21,731 nt of DNA from Pseudomonadota bacterium (GCA_021793055.1 JAJYTL010000016.1:1-21731), one strand, 5' to 3'. Counted from the first letter of the stretch, positions 7,340 through 15,215 are shown. Program-made: numbers and translations. Notes: generated by a model not told the origin, from the sequence alone.

Positions 7340-7993
7340 ATGAGATTGTTTTATATGAAAAATACTCGCATATCGGGTATTTTTCGCGAGATATGCGCCA
7401 ATCTCGCGATAATTCTTCTTTCTTCTTCTACCGCACTCGCGGCCGTACCGGCGCGGGCGTTGCGGGGCTTCGGCAATATCCCCTTCGGCACCCCGGCCAA
7501 GAGGGCGCTCGCCTTGAACAACGGCAACGGCACGATGACCCGGGCGGAGGACGGGACCTCCACCCTGGTCTATCCCATACTGATCGCCGGGATGGAGTTC
7601 AAGGTCACGCAGCATTTCACCAGCGACAACAAGGCGAGCGAAGCCAAGCTCCGCTACAGTTCGGGCGAACAGCCCTACCCCTGCATCGCCCGCTTCAATT
7701 ACGTGTTGGCGCATCTCAATCAGCATTACGGCAAGCCGAGCGCCCCACCCTCGTTCCAGCGCGAGGACATCGGCGCCGACACCCACGACCGCTACGTGGT
7801 GGCCTTCGGCTTCGCCGATAAAAGCGCGATCCTGGCCTCGGCCGAGACGATCTACCCGACGCCGGTCGCGCACAAGGCCGGCGGCGCCAAGGCGGCGGCG
7901 CCCGCCGCGGCACCCGCCGGCGCGAGCGCCCCGGCCGATCAATGCCGCATCAGCTTGAGCTATCTGCCGCCGCGCTGGGCCGCCCGATTCTAA
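7340..7993 (+). CDS. Hypothetical secreted protein with alanine/proline-rich segment
   Basis: A 217-residue protein I cannot assign to a family. It begins with a positive N-region (KNTRISGIFR) and a hydrophobic core (CANLAIILLSSSTALAA), a good Sec signal peptide with cleavage probably near residue 34-35. The mature part starts with RGFGNIPFGTPAKRAL, a pattern seen in small periplasmic proteins that measure sequence-like G-I-P-F-G repeats. It has two cysteines (C115, C202) that could form a disulfide, and a low-complexity Ala/Pro/Gly linker at about 180-199. Starts at 7340 or at the ATG 7355 are both possible; neither has a clear ribosome binding site, and both keep the signal peptide. It is the only plus-strand gene between 1 and 15505, and its 5' end is clearly more AT-rich than its neighbours. 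A periplasmic location is inferred; function unknown. Confidence 0.75.
   Translation: MRLFYMKNTRISGIFREICANLAIILLSSSTALAAVPARALRGFGNIPFGTPAKRALALNNGNGTMTRAEDGTSTLVYPILIAGMEFKVTQHFTSDNKASEAKLRYSSGEQPYPCIARFNYVLAHLNQHYGKPSAPPSFQREDIGADTHDRYVVAFGFADKSAILASAETIYPTPVAHKAGGAKAAAPAAAPAGASAPADQCRISLSYLPPRWAARF
7358..7409 (+). repeat. Two consecutive inverted repeats in the signal-peptide coding region
   Basis: AAAAATAC (7358-7365) pairs perfectly with GTATTTTT (7377-7384) across 11 bases. It is followed, sharing base 7384, by TCGCGAGAT (7384-7392), which pairs perfectly with ATCTCGCGA (7401-7409) across 8 bases. The second hairpin is followed by a pyrimidine-rich tract (7410-7433). Both lie inside codons 7-24 of the secreted-protein gene, so they could fold in its mRNA, act as protein-binding sites in DNA, or cause early termination. 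Confidence 0.7.
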
Positions 7994-8021
7994 AGACGGC
8001 CCTGCCCTTCCGGATCATCGG

Positions 8022-9539
8022 TCAGGTCAGATAACGCGCCTCGAGATGGCGGCGGAAAGCCGCCGTGCCGAGCACCGAGCCGGTCGCCTGCCGCAGCACC
8101 GCGTCGGTGCCGAAGCGGGCGCCGAAACAATGCACGTTCGCGGTCAGCCACTGGCGGAGCGGGGCGAATTCGCCGGTCGCGATAAGGTCGAGAAGATCTG
8201 GAATTTGCGCCTTGGCGGCGGCGAAAAGCTGCGCCGCGGCCAGGGCGCCCAAGGTATAGGTCGGGAAATAGCCGAAGGCGCCGCCCGGCCAATGGATATC
8301 CTGCAGGCAGCCCTCGCGGTCGCTCGGCGGCGCGACGCCGACCAGCTCGACCATGCCGGCCGACCACGCCCCGGGCAGGTCGGCGACCGCGAGATCCCCC
8401 GCAAGCAGCGCCTTCTCCAGGCGGTAGCGCAGGATCACGTGCAGCGGATAGGTCACTTCGTCGGCGTCGACCCGGATCAAGCTCCGCGCCACCCGCCGAT
8501 AGACGCGACCGAGATTGTCCGGCGCGAAGGCCGCCGCCTCGCCGGCGAAGACCTCGCGCAGGATCGGCGCCGCGAAGGCGAGAAAGGCCGGGCTGCGGCA
8601 CACCTGCATTTCGATCAGCAGCGATTGGCTCTCGTGCAGCGCCATGCCGCGCGCCTGGCCGACCGGCTGGTCGGCCCAGGCCTCGGGCAGGCCGCGCTCG
8701 TAGAAGGCATGGCCGCTCTCGTGCAGAACGCCCATCAGGGCGCGGGTGAAATCCGCCTCGTCGTAGCGCGTCGTGATGCGGACGTCCTGCGGCACGCCGC
8801 CGGTGAAAGGATGGTCGCTGGCATCCAGCCGGCCATGGTTGAAATCGAATCCGAGCGCGGTCATCAGCCGCAACGCGGCCTGGCGCTGCCGCTCGGCCGG
8901 AAACGGCCCGCGCGGCACGATCGGCGCCGGTTGATGCGCCTGCGTCTCGAGCGCCCGGGCGACGAAATCGGGCAGGAAGCCGAGCAGCTCGCCGAACAAG
9001 GTATCGAGGCGATCGAGCGAGCCCTCGGGCTCGTATTCGTCGAGCAGCGCCTCGTAAGGCGTGCAGCCGAAGGCCGCCGCCTTGACCCCGGCCGCCTCGC
9101 GGGTCAGCGCCACGACTTCCGCCAGATGCGGCCGCAGGGCGGCGAAATCGTTTTCCGCCCGGGCGGTGCGCCAGACCATCTCGCAGCGCGAGACGGCGCG
9201 GAGCTTCGCCTCTACGAGATCGGCGGAAAGCGCCGTGGCGTGGCGCCAGCCGCGCCGCATGGCACGGAGGTTCGCCGCCTGCCAGGGATCGAGGCCGGTG
9301 GCCTCGGCCTCCGCGTGGTCGAGCAGCGCGCCCACCGCCGGCGCGGTCAGCAACTCGTGGTGCAGCACGCCCAAAGCCGCGACCTGCTCGGCGCGAGCCT
9401 CGGCGCCGCCCACCGGCATCATCGCCGCGCGGTCCCACTCGAGCACCGCGAGCGCGCCTGAAATCGCCGAAAGGCGGCGAAAACGGACGCTCAGCTCGGC
9501 ATAGGCCGAGGGCGTATTGGCGCGCGCCGTTGCCGCCAT
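8022..9539 (-). CDS. M32 family metallocarboxypeptidase (Taq-type)
   Basis: A 505-residue zinc carboxypeptidase that removes C-terminal amino acids from peptides. All M32 hallmarks are visible: DHPFT at 242-246, the D-x-R-x-T element DVRITT at 252-257, the zinc motif HESGH at 273-277, and HESQS at 302-306 carrying the third zinc ligand E303. IRVDADEVTYPLHVILRY corresponds to the family I-R-A-D-E-x-T-Y element, and GAFGYFPTYTLGAL to the conserved C-terminal block. No signal peptide, so cytoplasmic peptide turnover is expected. It starts one base after the SURF1 stop codon (ATG 9537-9539), so it is probably co-transcribed with the oxidase genes, though nothing suggests a direct role in oxidase assembly. 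It converges on the secreted-protein gene with a 28-base gap. Confidence 0.95.
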   Translation of the reverse strand: MAATARANTPSAYAELSVRFRRLSAISGALAVLEWDRAAMMPVGGAEARAEQVAALGVLHHELLTAPAVGALLDHAEAEATGLDPWQAANLRAMRRGWRHATALSADLVEAKLRAVSRCEMVWRTARAENDFAALRPHLAEVVALTREAAGVKAAAFGCTPYEALLDEYEPEGSLDRLDTLFGELLGFLPDFVARALETQAHQPAPIVPRGPFPAERQRQAALRLMTALGFDFNHGRLDASDHPFTGGVPQDVRITTRYDEADFTRALMGVLHESGHAFYERGLPEAWADQPVGQARGMALHESQSLLIEMQVCRSPAFLAFAAPILREVFAGEAAAFAPDNLGRVYRRVARSLIRVDADEVTYPLHVILRYRLEKALLAGDLAVADLPGAWSAGMVELVGVAPPSDREGCLQDIHWPGGAFGYFPTYTLGALAAAQLFAAAKAQIPDLLDLIATGEFAPLRQWLTANVHCFGARFGTDAVLRQATGSVLGTAAFRRHLEARYLT

Positions 9540-9540
9540 C

Positions 9541-10335
9541 TCAGGCTCCCGCCCCGGGCGGTACGTTGGGCGGCGTCCCGGGCGGTGCGTCGGGGCGCTG
9601 CGGATCCGGTGCGGCCTTTTCCGGCTTCGGCTCCAACTCGTGCAGCACGAAGATCACCACCAGGGCAAAGGCGAGCGAAAACCAGATCAGGGCGTATTGC
9701 AAATGGTGATTCGGGATGTCGACCACCGCCTGGCCGCCGACCGGCAGCGCACGCCAATCCTTGGCGGCGTCCGCGGCGACGAACAGGTTGGGCGCGGCGA
9801 CGCCGGCCGCGGCCGCCATCTCTGGCGCATCCGGAAAGAACCAGAGGTTTCGCTTGATCTCGTTGTTTGGCACGAACCAGCCCTGGCGCAGGCTGCTCTG
9901 CACCACGCCGTCGACGGTGACGAGGCCGCTCGGCTCGCTGCCGGGCCGGGTTTCGGGCTTGCGCTTGGCCTCTGGCACCCAGCCGCGATTGACCAGCACG
10001 TAACCGCCCGCTTCGCGCTTCAGCGGCACGATGAGATCGAACCCAGAGCGCCCCCATTTGTCTAAGGCGAACAGGTACATCTCCTTGTCGTTCTCGAACC
10101 TGCCGCGCACGCGCACATGGCGGTAGAGCCAAGGCTTGGCATCGATCATGCCGCGCGGCAGCGGCACCACCGGCGCCCGGGTGCGCGCGGCGATGGTGGC
10201 GAGAAGGCGTTCCTTCCACTGTAGCCGATAGATCTGCCAGACGCCGAGCCCGGTGAGGAACAGCGCCGCGAGGATGGTCGCGACGGTCGACCATAAGGCA
10301 GGACGGAAGCGCCGTTGGTTATTCAAATCCCGCAC
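9541..10335 (-). CDS. surf1: SURF1-family cytochrome oxidase assembly protein
   Basis: A membrane protein of about 264 residues that aids insertion of heme a into subunit I of aa3-type oxidase. One transmembrane helix near the N-terminus (LWSTVATILAALFLTGLGVW) is followed by the family motif WQIYRLQWKERL, the periplasmic core with RGRFENDKEMYLFALDKWG and GGYVLVNRGWVPE, and the second helix YALIWFSLAFALVVIFVLH. The HLQYALIWFSLA element is the usual C-terminal signature. The open frame runs to 10506, but that extension overlaps DUF983 and reads as arginine/serine-rich non-protein sequence. I place the start at GTG 10333-10335, overlapping the DUF983 stop by 17 bases; TTG 10327 is an alternative. 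The tail after residue 235 is proline-rich and longer than usual. Confidence 0.92.
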   Translation of the reverse strand: MRDLNNQRRFRPALWSTVATILAALFLTGLGVWQIYRLQWKERLLATIAARTRAPVVPLPRGMIDAKPWLYRHVRVRGRFENDKEMYLFALDKWGRSGFDLIVPLKREAGGYVLVNRGWVPEAKRKPETRPGSEPSGLVTVDGVVQSSLRQGWFVPNNEIKRNLWFFPDAPEMAAAAGVAAPNLFVAADAAKDWRALPVGGQAVVDIPNHHLQYALIWFSLAFALVVIFVLHELEPKPEKAAPDPQRPDAPPGTPPNVPPGAGA

Positions 10336-10687
10336 CCAGGCGATGGCGGTACTGCAGCGCCACCAGAATACCCTTGAACGGCCGCAACAGTCCAAGGGAG
10401 GCGGCGAGAATGGCCGGCAGCCAGATCGCGAGCTGCAGCCAGTAGGGCGGATCGAAGGTCGCCTGCGTCCAGAGCGCCAGGGCGACGATGACGATACTGA
10501 CGGCAAAAATGACGAACACCGCCGGGCCGTCGCCGGTATCGACGCCGGCGAAGTCGAGGCCGCACGTCGTGCAAACGGGCCGCACGGTCAGGAAACCGCT
10601 AAAGAGCGGCCCCTTGCCGCAGCGCGGACAGCGGCAGCGGACCCCGGTCCAGAAAGGCGATAGGCTGCGCTCGACCGGGTCGCTCAT
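10319..10687 (-). CDS. DUF983 zinc-ribbon membrane protein
   Basis: A 122-residue protein of family DUF983, commonly found beside cytochrome oxidase genes in Alphaproteobacteria and of unknown function. Two C-x2-C pairs, CPRC at 20-23 and CTTC at 39-42, would bind one zinc (or another metal), with the signature CPRCGKGPLFSGFL. Two transmembrane helices follow, at about 56-73 and 83-101. The coxC stop codon and this ATG abut with no gap (TGAATG), and SURF1 overlaps its end, which argues for co-translation with the oxidase subunits and a role in assembly or metal/heme supply; that role is inference. Confidence 0.9.
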   Translation of the reverse strand: MSDPVERSLSPFWTGVRCRCPRCGKGPLFSGFLTVRPVCTTCGLDFAGVDTGDGPAVFVIFAVSIVIVALALWTQATFDPPYWLQLAIWLPAILAASLGLLRPFKGILVALQYRHRLGAGFE

Positions 10688-11503
10688 TCAGCCCGCGACA
10701 TACATGCCGTGCGAGCCCCACCAGTAGATGCAGGTGAACAGGAACAGCCAAACGACATCGACGAAATGCCAATACCAGGCGGCGGCCTCGAAACCGAAAT
10801 GGTGATCCGGCTTGAAATCGCCGCGGTAGGCGCGGAACAGCGTGACGATGAGGAAGATCGTGCCGATCAGCACATGGGTGCCGTGGAAGCCGGTCGCCAT
10901 GAAGAAGGTCGAGGCATAGATGCCATCGGTGAAGCCGAAGGTCGCGTGGGCGTATTCGTAGGCCTGCACGCAGGTAAAGCTCGCGCCGAGCACGATAGTC
11001 AGAATCAGGCCTTGCAGCGTCCCCTTGCGATCGCCGTTCTGTAGCGCGTGATGCGCCCAGGTGACGGTCGTGCCCGAGGTCAGCAGAATCAGCGTGTTGA
11101 GGAACGCGAGGTCCCAGGGATCGAAAGGAACGATGCCCTTCGGCGGCCACATACCGCCGATCTGCGCCGTCGGATAGAGCGCGGCGTTGAAGAAGGCCCA
11201 GAACCAGGCGACGAAGAACATCACCTCCGAGGCGATGAACAGCAACATACCGTAACGCAGGCCGAGTTGCACCACCGGCGTGTGGAAGCCTTGGAAGGTC
11301 GCCTCGCGGATGACGTCGCGCCACCACACGAACATAGTGTAGCCGACGACAAGCCCGCCCAAAATGAGCAGCCACGGAATATGCGTATGCATGTAGACGA
11401 CAAGGCCGCTCGCCGTCAGCACCGCACCGAAGGCCCCGATGATCGGCCACGGGCTCGGCTCTACCAGATGATAATCGTGCCCACGCGTTTCGACGCTCGC
11501 CAT
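10688..11503 (-). CDS. coxC: Cytochrome c oxidase subunit III
   Basis: A 271-residue subunit III of the aa3 oxidase with seven predicted membrane helices. It has no redox centre but stabilises subunit I and oxygen/proton delivery. Landmarks are HDYHLVEPSPWPI at the N-terminus, FTLGxR-like block GLRYGMLLFIASEVMFFVAWFWAFF with the conserved helix-III glutamate, the WPPKGI segment, TSGTTVTWAHHAL and the C-terminal WHFVDVVWLFLF. I chose ATG 11501-11503, with GGAGG nine bases before it, over an in-frame ATG at 11537-11539 that adds twelve residues unlike the family. It follows the small coxF-like gene by 71 bases. ctaG, which usually precedes it, is absent. Confidence 0.96.
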   Translation of the reverse strand: MASVETRGHDYHLVEPSPWPIIGAFGAVLTASGLVVYMHTHIPWLLILGGLVVGYTMFVWWRDVIREATFQGFHTPVVQLGLRYGMLLFIASEVMFFVAWFWAFFNAALYPTAQIGGMWPPKGIVPFDPWDLAFLNTLILLTSGTTVTWAHHALQNGDRKGTLQGLILTIVLGASFTCVQAYEYAHATFGFTDGIYASTFFMATGFHGTHVLIGTIFLIVTLFRAYRGDFKPDHHFGFEAAAWYWHFVDVVWLFLFTCIYWWGSHGMYVAG

Positions 11504-11574
11504 GCCGCTAACCCTCCGCTGCGGATATATCTGCGGCAACCGGCCTTAACGCCCCGGCCGCCAGCCCCCCAAAC

Positions 11575-11694
11575 TCAACCGCCGTTAAATTTCACCAACG
11601 TGATGACGTAGAACAAGACCACCAATGCGATCAAAAATCCCGCCAGGGCGAAGTTCCGCCCGCGCCGACGCCGGTGCATGTCGCTCGCCGGCAT
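11575..11694 (-). CDS. coxF: CoxF-like miniprotein of the cytochrome oxidase locus, 39 residues
   Basis: A very short gene found by reading the gap between ctaB and coxC. It encodes an arginine-rich N-terminus (MHRRRRGRN) followed by one transmembrane helix (FALAGFLIALVVLFYVITLV) and a short KFNGG tail. Small proteins of this plan, with the VLFYxITxV signature, occur at the same place in alphaproteobacterial oxidase loci and are called CoxF or oxidase assembly protein. ATG 11692-11694 starts one base after the ctaB stop, so translation is almost certainly coupled. Topology predicted by the positive-inside rule is N-terminus in the cytoplasm. Function in assembly is inferred from position only. 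It is not a remnant of CtaG, which has a much larger periplasmic copper-binding domain. Confidence 0.8.
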   Translation of the reverse strand: MPASDMHRRRRGRNFALAGFLIALVVLFYVITLVKFNGG

Positions 11695-11695
11695 G

Positions 11696-12646
11696 TCAAC
11701 CAACGCCCGCAAGCCCCGTCCCGACCAGAAGCAAAGCAAACAGGAGAAACAGGTAGAGGATCGAGAAGGCGAAGAGCTGCCGCGCCGCGCGCTCGCCGGT
11801 CTCGCGCTCGACCCGAACCGCGAGCGCGAGCAAAACCGCGTTCAGCACCAGGGCGCCGACGAGATAGAGCGGCCCGCCAAGGCCGAACCACCACGGCGCC
11901 AAGCTGACCGGGACCAGCAGCAGCGAATAGATCAGGATCTGCCTGCGCGTCTTTTTTTGTCCCGCCACCACCGGCATCATCGGCACGCCGGCACGCTGGT
12001 AGTCGCCGGAACGATAGAGCGCGAGCGCCCAAAAATGCGGCGGCGTCCAGAAGAAAATGAGCAGAAACAAGCTGATAGCGGCAAGGCTGACGTTGCCGGT
12101 CACCGCGACCCAGCCGATCAGCGGCGGAAAGGCACCGGCCGCGCCGCCGATGACGATGTTCTGCGGCGTGCGGCGCTTCAGCCACATGGTATACACGAAT
12201 ACGTAGAAGCAGACCGTGACGGCGAGCAGCAGCCCCGCCGCCACACTGACCGCCAGTCCCATCAGCAGCACGGCGCCCGTCGCGAAGGTGGCGCCGAAGC
12301 CCAAGGCCTCGCCGGGCGCGATCCGGCCACTCGGCACAGGCCGATGGCGGGTGCGCGACATCACCGCGTCGATGTCGGCGTCGTACCACATGTTGATCGC
12401 GCCGGCTGCCCCGGCGCCGACCGCGATGCAGATCAGCGCGGTGGCGGCGATCACCGGATTGAGATGGCCCGGCGCCACCACCATGCCGGCAAGACCGGTG
12501 AAGACCACGAGCGACATGACCCGCGGCTTCAACAGCGCGACATAGTCCCGCACCCGGCCTTCGCCGCCCGAGGGCGCGGCCATCTGCCCGCCCGGGGCCG
12601 GACCGGCCGAAGGCGGGCCGAAGGAAATCGGAGAAGTCGACGTCAA
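11696..12646 (-). CDS. ctaB: Protoheme IX farnesyltransferase (heme O synthase)
   Basis: A 316-residue polytopic UbiA-superfamily prenyltransferase that adds a farnesyl group to heme b to make heme O, the precursor of heme A in the neighbouring oxidase. The prenyl-diphosphate site is NMWYDADID at 85-93 followed by RTRHRPVPSG; a second conserved block is FWTPPHFWALALYRSGDY, and the intervening MWLKRRTPQNIVIGGAAGA is family-specific. Roughly eight or nine membrane helices are present. The start is a TTG (12644-12646), with GGAGG six bases upstream; the first ~30 residues are Pro/Gly-rich and variable. It follows coxA by 30 bases. Confidence 0.96.
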   Translation of the reverse strand: MTSTSPISFGPPSAGPAPGGQMAAPSGGEGRVRDYVALLKPRVMSLVVFTGLAGMVVAPGHLNPVIAATALICIAVGAGAAGAINMWYDADIDAVMSRTRHRPVPSGRIAPGEALGFGATFATGAVLLMGLAVSVAAGLLLAVTVCFYVFVYTMWLKRRTPQNIVIGGAAGAFPPLIGWVAVTGNVSLAAISLFLLIFFWTPPHFWALALYRSGDYQRAGVPMMPVVAGQKKTRRQILIYSLLLVPVSLAPWWFGLGGPLYLVGALVLNAVLLALAVRVERETGERAARQLFAFSILYLFLLFALLLVGTGLAGVG

Positions 12647-12676
12647 GATGTACCTCCAGCCTGACCGGATCGCCGC

Positions 12677-14293
12677 TTAGCGGATCACCGGCAGGCCTTC
12701 CTCGAACTCGTGGAAAGCCGGCGGCGAGGAGACAGTCCATTCCAGCGTCGTCGCACCTTCGCCCCACGGATTGTCCGCCACCTTGCGCTTGCGGGCGAAA
12801 GCCTCGAACACCAGGAAGATGAAGAAGATCGTCGACGCATAGGTGATATAGGAGCCAAGCGAGGCGACCATGTTCCACCCGGCGAAGGCCTCGGGATAAT
12901 CCGGGATGCGCCGCGGCATGCCGGCAAGCCCGAGGAAATGCATCGGGAAGAAGGTCAGGTTCACGCCGATGAAGGTGGTCCAGAAATGAATCTGCCCGAA
13001 GGTCTCGTTGTATTGGCAGCCCGACATCTTTCCGAACCAGTAATAGAAGCCGGCGAAGATGGCGAAGACGGCGCCGAGCGAGAGCACGTAGTGGAAGTGG
13101 GCAACCACGAAATAGGTTGCGTGCAGCTGGGTGTCGAGGCCGGCATTGGCCAGCATGACGCCGGTAACGCCGCCGACGGTAAACAGGATGATAAAGCCGA
13201 TCGCCCACAGCATCGGCGTCTTGAACTCGATTGAGCCACCCCACATGGTCGCGATCCACGAGAAGATCTTGATGCCGGTCGGCACCGCGATGACCATCGT
13301 CGCGGCGGTGAAATAGGCCTGGGTATAGAAACCGAGGCCCTGGGTGTACATGTGGTGGGCCCAGACGACAAAGCCGACGAGACCGATCGACACCATGGCG
13401 TAGACCATGCCGAGGTAGCCGAAGATCGGCTTGCGCGAGAAGGTCGAGATGATGTGGCTGATCATGCCGAAGGCCGGCAGGATCATGATGTAGACCTCGG
13501 GATGCCCGAAGAACCAGAACAGGTGTTCCCAGAGCAACGGGTCGCCGCCGCCCGCCGGGGTGAAGAAATGGGTGCCGAAATTGCGGTCGGTGAGCAGCAT
13601 GGTGAGGGCGCCGGCCAGGACTGGCAGGGCCAGCAGCAGCAGGAACGCGGTCACCAGCACCGACCAGACGAAGAGCGGCATCTTATGCAGCGTCATGCCG
13701 GGCGCGCGCATGTTGAAGATGGTGGTGATGAAATTGATCGCACCGAGGATCGACGACGCGCCGGCGAGATGCAGCGCGACGATGACGAAGTCGACCGCCG
13801 GCCCGGGATTGCCGAGCGTCGAAGACAGCGGCGGATAGAGCACCCAACCGGTGCCGGCGCCATGATAGCCGGCGGCGCCGGGCACGAACAACGAGGTCAC
13901 CAGGAGCGAGAACGAGGCGACCAGGAGCCAGAAGCTGATGTTGTTGAGGCGCGGAAAGGCCATGTCGGGGGCGCCGATCAGAAGCGGCACCATCCAGTTG
14001 CCGAAGCCGCCCATGGTCGCCGGCATGACCACGAAGAACACCATGATCAGGCCGTGCGCGGTGATCAGCACGTTGTAGAGATTGGGATCGCCGAGGAAAT
14101 GTCCGCCCGGCATCAAGAGCTCGGTACGGATAAGCTCCGAAATGCCGCCGCCGATCAGGCCAGCGCAGCAAGCGAAGATCAGGTAGAGCGTGCCGATGTC
14201 CTTGTGGTTGGTCGAAAGCAACCAACGGCGCCACCCGGTCGGATGACCATGCGCCCCGTGGTAAGCCGCGGATGTACTTTCGTTATGCGCCAT
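12677..14293 (-). CDS. coxA: Cytochrome c oxidase subunit I, A1-type aa3 heme-copper oxidase
   Basis: The 538-residue catalytic subunit that reduces oxygen to water and pumps protons. Metal ligands are complete: H80 and H401 for heme a, H399 for heme a3, and H264, H313 and H314 for CuB, with Y268 in HPEVY as the cross-linked tyrosine. The glutamate of the GHPEV motif (E266) marks the A1 family. The D-channel residues D110 and N117 lie in GAPDMAFPRLNN, and the K-channel lysine is K342 in TGIKIFSW. About twelve helices. The chosen start is ATG 14291-14293 with AGAGG seven bases upstream; an in-frame TTG seven codons earlier lacks this. It follows coxB by 52 bases. Confidence 0.98.
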   Translation of the reverse strand: MAHNESTSAAYHGAHGHPTGWRRWLLSTNHKDIGTLYLIFACCAGLIGGGISELIRTELLMPGGHFLGDPNLYNVLITAHGLIMVFFVVMPATMGGFGNWMVPLLIGAPDMAFPRLNNISFWLLVASFSLLVTSLFVPGAAGYHGAGTGWVLYPPLSSTLGNPGPAVDFVIVALHLAGASSILGAINFITTIFNMRAPGMTLHKMPLFVWSVLVTAFLLLLALPVLAGALTMLLTDRNFGTHFFTPAGGGDPLLWEHLFWFFGHPEVYIMILPAFGMISHIISTFSRKPIFGYLGMVYAMVSIGLVGFVVWAHHMYTQGLGFYTQAYFTAATMVIAVPTGIKIFSWIATMWGGSIEFKTPMLWAIGFIILFTVGGVTGVMLANAGLDTQLHATYFVVAHFHYVLSLGAVFAIFAGFYYWFGKMSGCQYNETFGQIHFWTTFIGVNLTFFPMHFLGLAGMPRRIPDYPEAFAGWNMVASLGSYITYASTIFFIFLVFEAFARKRKVADNPWGEGATTLEWTVSSPPAFHEFEEGLPVIR

Positions 14294-14345
14294 AATCCAA
14301 CCTCTTTCGTTCAATCCCGCGCCGACGCCAAGCTGTCGGCAAATA

Positions 14346-15215
14346 TTATTCGGATGCCGATGCCAATTGAATGAGCCGGGCCGGCGGCGCCGGAGCGCGG
14401 CGCTCGAGACCGGCGGAATATTCCTTCTTGGCGGCCGCGAGCCAGCGTGTGAAATCCGCCTTCGAGAGCACCTTGACCTCGATCGGCATGCGGCTGTGGC
14501 CGATGCCGCAAAGCTCGTTGCACTGGCCGTAATAGGTGCCGACGCGCTCGGCGCGGAACCAGGTCTCGTTGATGCGGCCCGGGACCGCTTCCTTCTGCAC
14601 GCCGAGCGAAGGCACGAACCACGCGTGCAACACGTCGGTCGAGGTGATCTTGACCCGAATGTTGGTATTCACCGGCACCACCAAGGCGTGATCGACGGTG
14701 AGAAGCCGGGGCTGCCCGGGCTTCAACTTCGCCGTCGGCACGATCAGAGAGTTGTAGCTGAAATTGCCGTCCTTCGGATAAGCGTAGCTCCAGTACCACT
14801 GATGGCCGATCGCCTCGACGGTCAGCCCGATCGGCGGCGGAAAATCCTCGGCGTAAAGAAGCTTGTAGGACGGGATCGCGACGACCACCAGGATCATCAC
14901 CGGGATCACCGTCCACATGACTTCGAGCACGGTATTGTGGCTGGTCCGCGACGGCACCGGATTGCGGCTCCGGCGGAAGCGGATGCAGGCATAAATCAAC
15001 AGGACGAAAACGACGGCCGAGATCGCGAAGGCGACGGCCAGAACGAGATCGTTGAACCGGCTGATCTCGTTGCCGATCGGCGAGTAGGTCGGCTGAAGGC
15101 CCATCTCCCAGGGGTGGGGCTCACCCACAACCGGCGCCGCCATCGCCACCCCACTACCGAGGACGCTTGCCAGCGCCGCCCCGAAACCTAAGGAGACTTT
15201 GTTCCACCAGTGCAT
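14346..15215 (-). CDS. coxB: Cytochrome c oxidase subunit II (CuA subunit)
   Basis: A 289-residue subunit that accepts electrons from cytochrome c. From ATG 15213-15215 a signal peptide (MHWWNKVSLGF...GSGVAMA) with cleavage near residue 26 is followed by two helices (about 56-78 and 98-118) and a periplasmic cupredoxin domain. The CuA centre is intact: H197, C232, E234, C236, H240 and M243 in QCNELCGIGHSRMP. The aromatic electron-entry patch is QWYWSYAYP at 139-147. There is no C-terminal cytochrome c extension, so this is plain aa3 rather than caa3. An upstream in-frame ATG at 15246-15248 is possible but would put charged residues before the signal. First gene of the oxidase operon; its promoter lies in 15216-15505. 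Confidence 0.97.
   Translation of the reverse strand: MHWWNKVSLGFGAALASVLGSGVAMAAPVVGEPHPWEMGLQPTYSPIGNEISRFNDLVLAVAFAISAVVFVLLIYACIRFRRSRNPVPSRTSHNTVLEVMWTVIPVMILVVVAIPSYKLLYAEDFPPPIGLTVEAIGHQWYWSYAYPKDGNFSYNSLIVPTAKLKPGQPRLLTVDHALVVPVNTNIRVKITSTDVLHAWFVPSLGVQKEAVPGRINETWFRAERVGTYYGQCNELCGIGHSRMPIEVKVLSKADFTRWLAAAKKEYSAGLERRAPAPPARLIQLASASE

Noticed and set aside
8046..9461. 471-codon plus-strand open frame opposite the M32 peptidase
   Set aside because: The minus strand carries all M32 motifs; the plus-strand translation shows none of any family.
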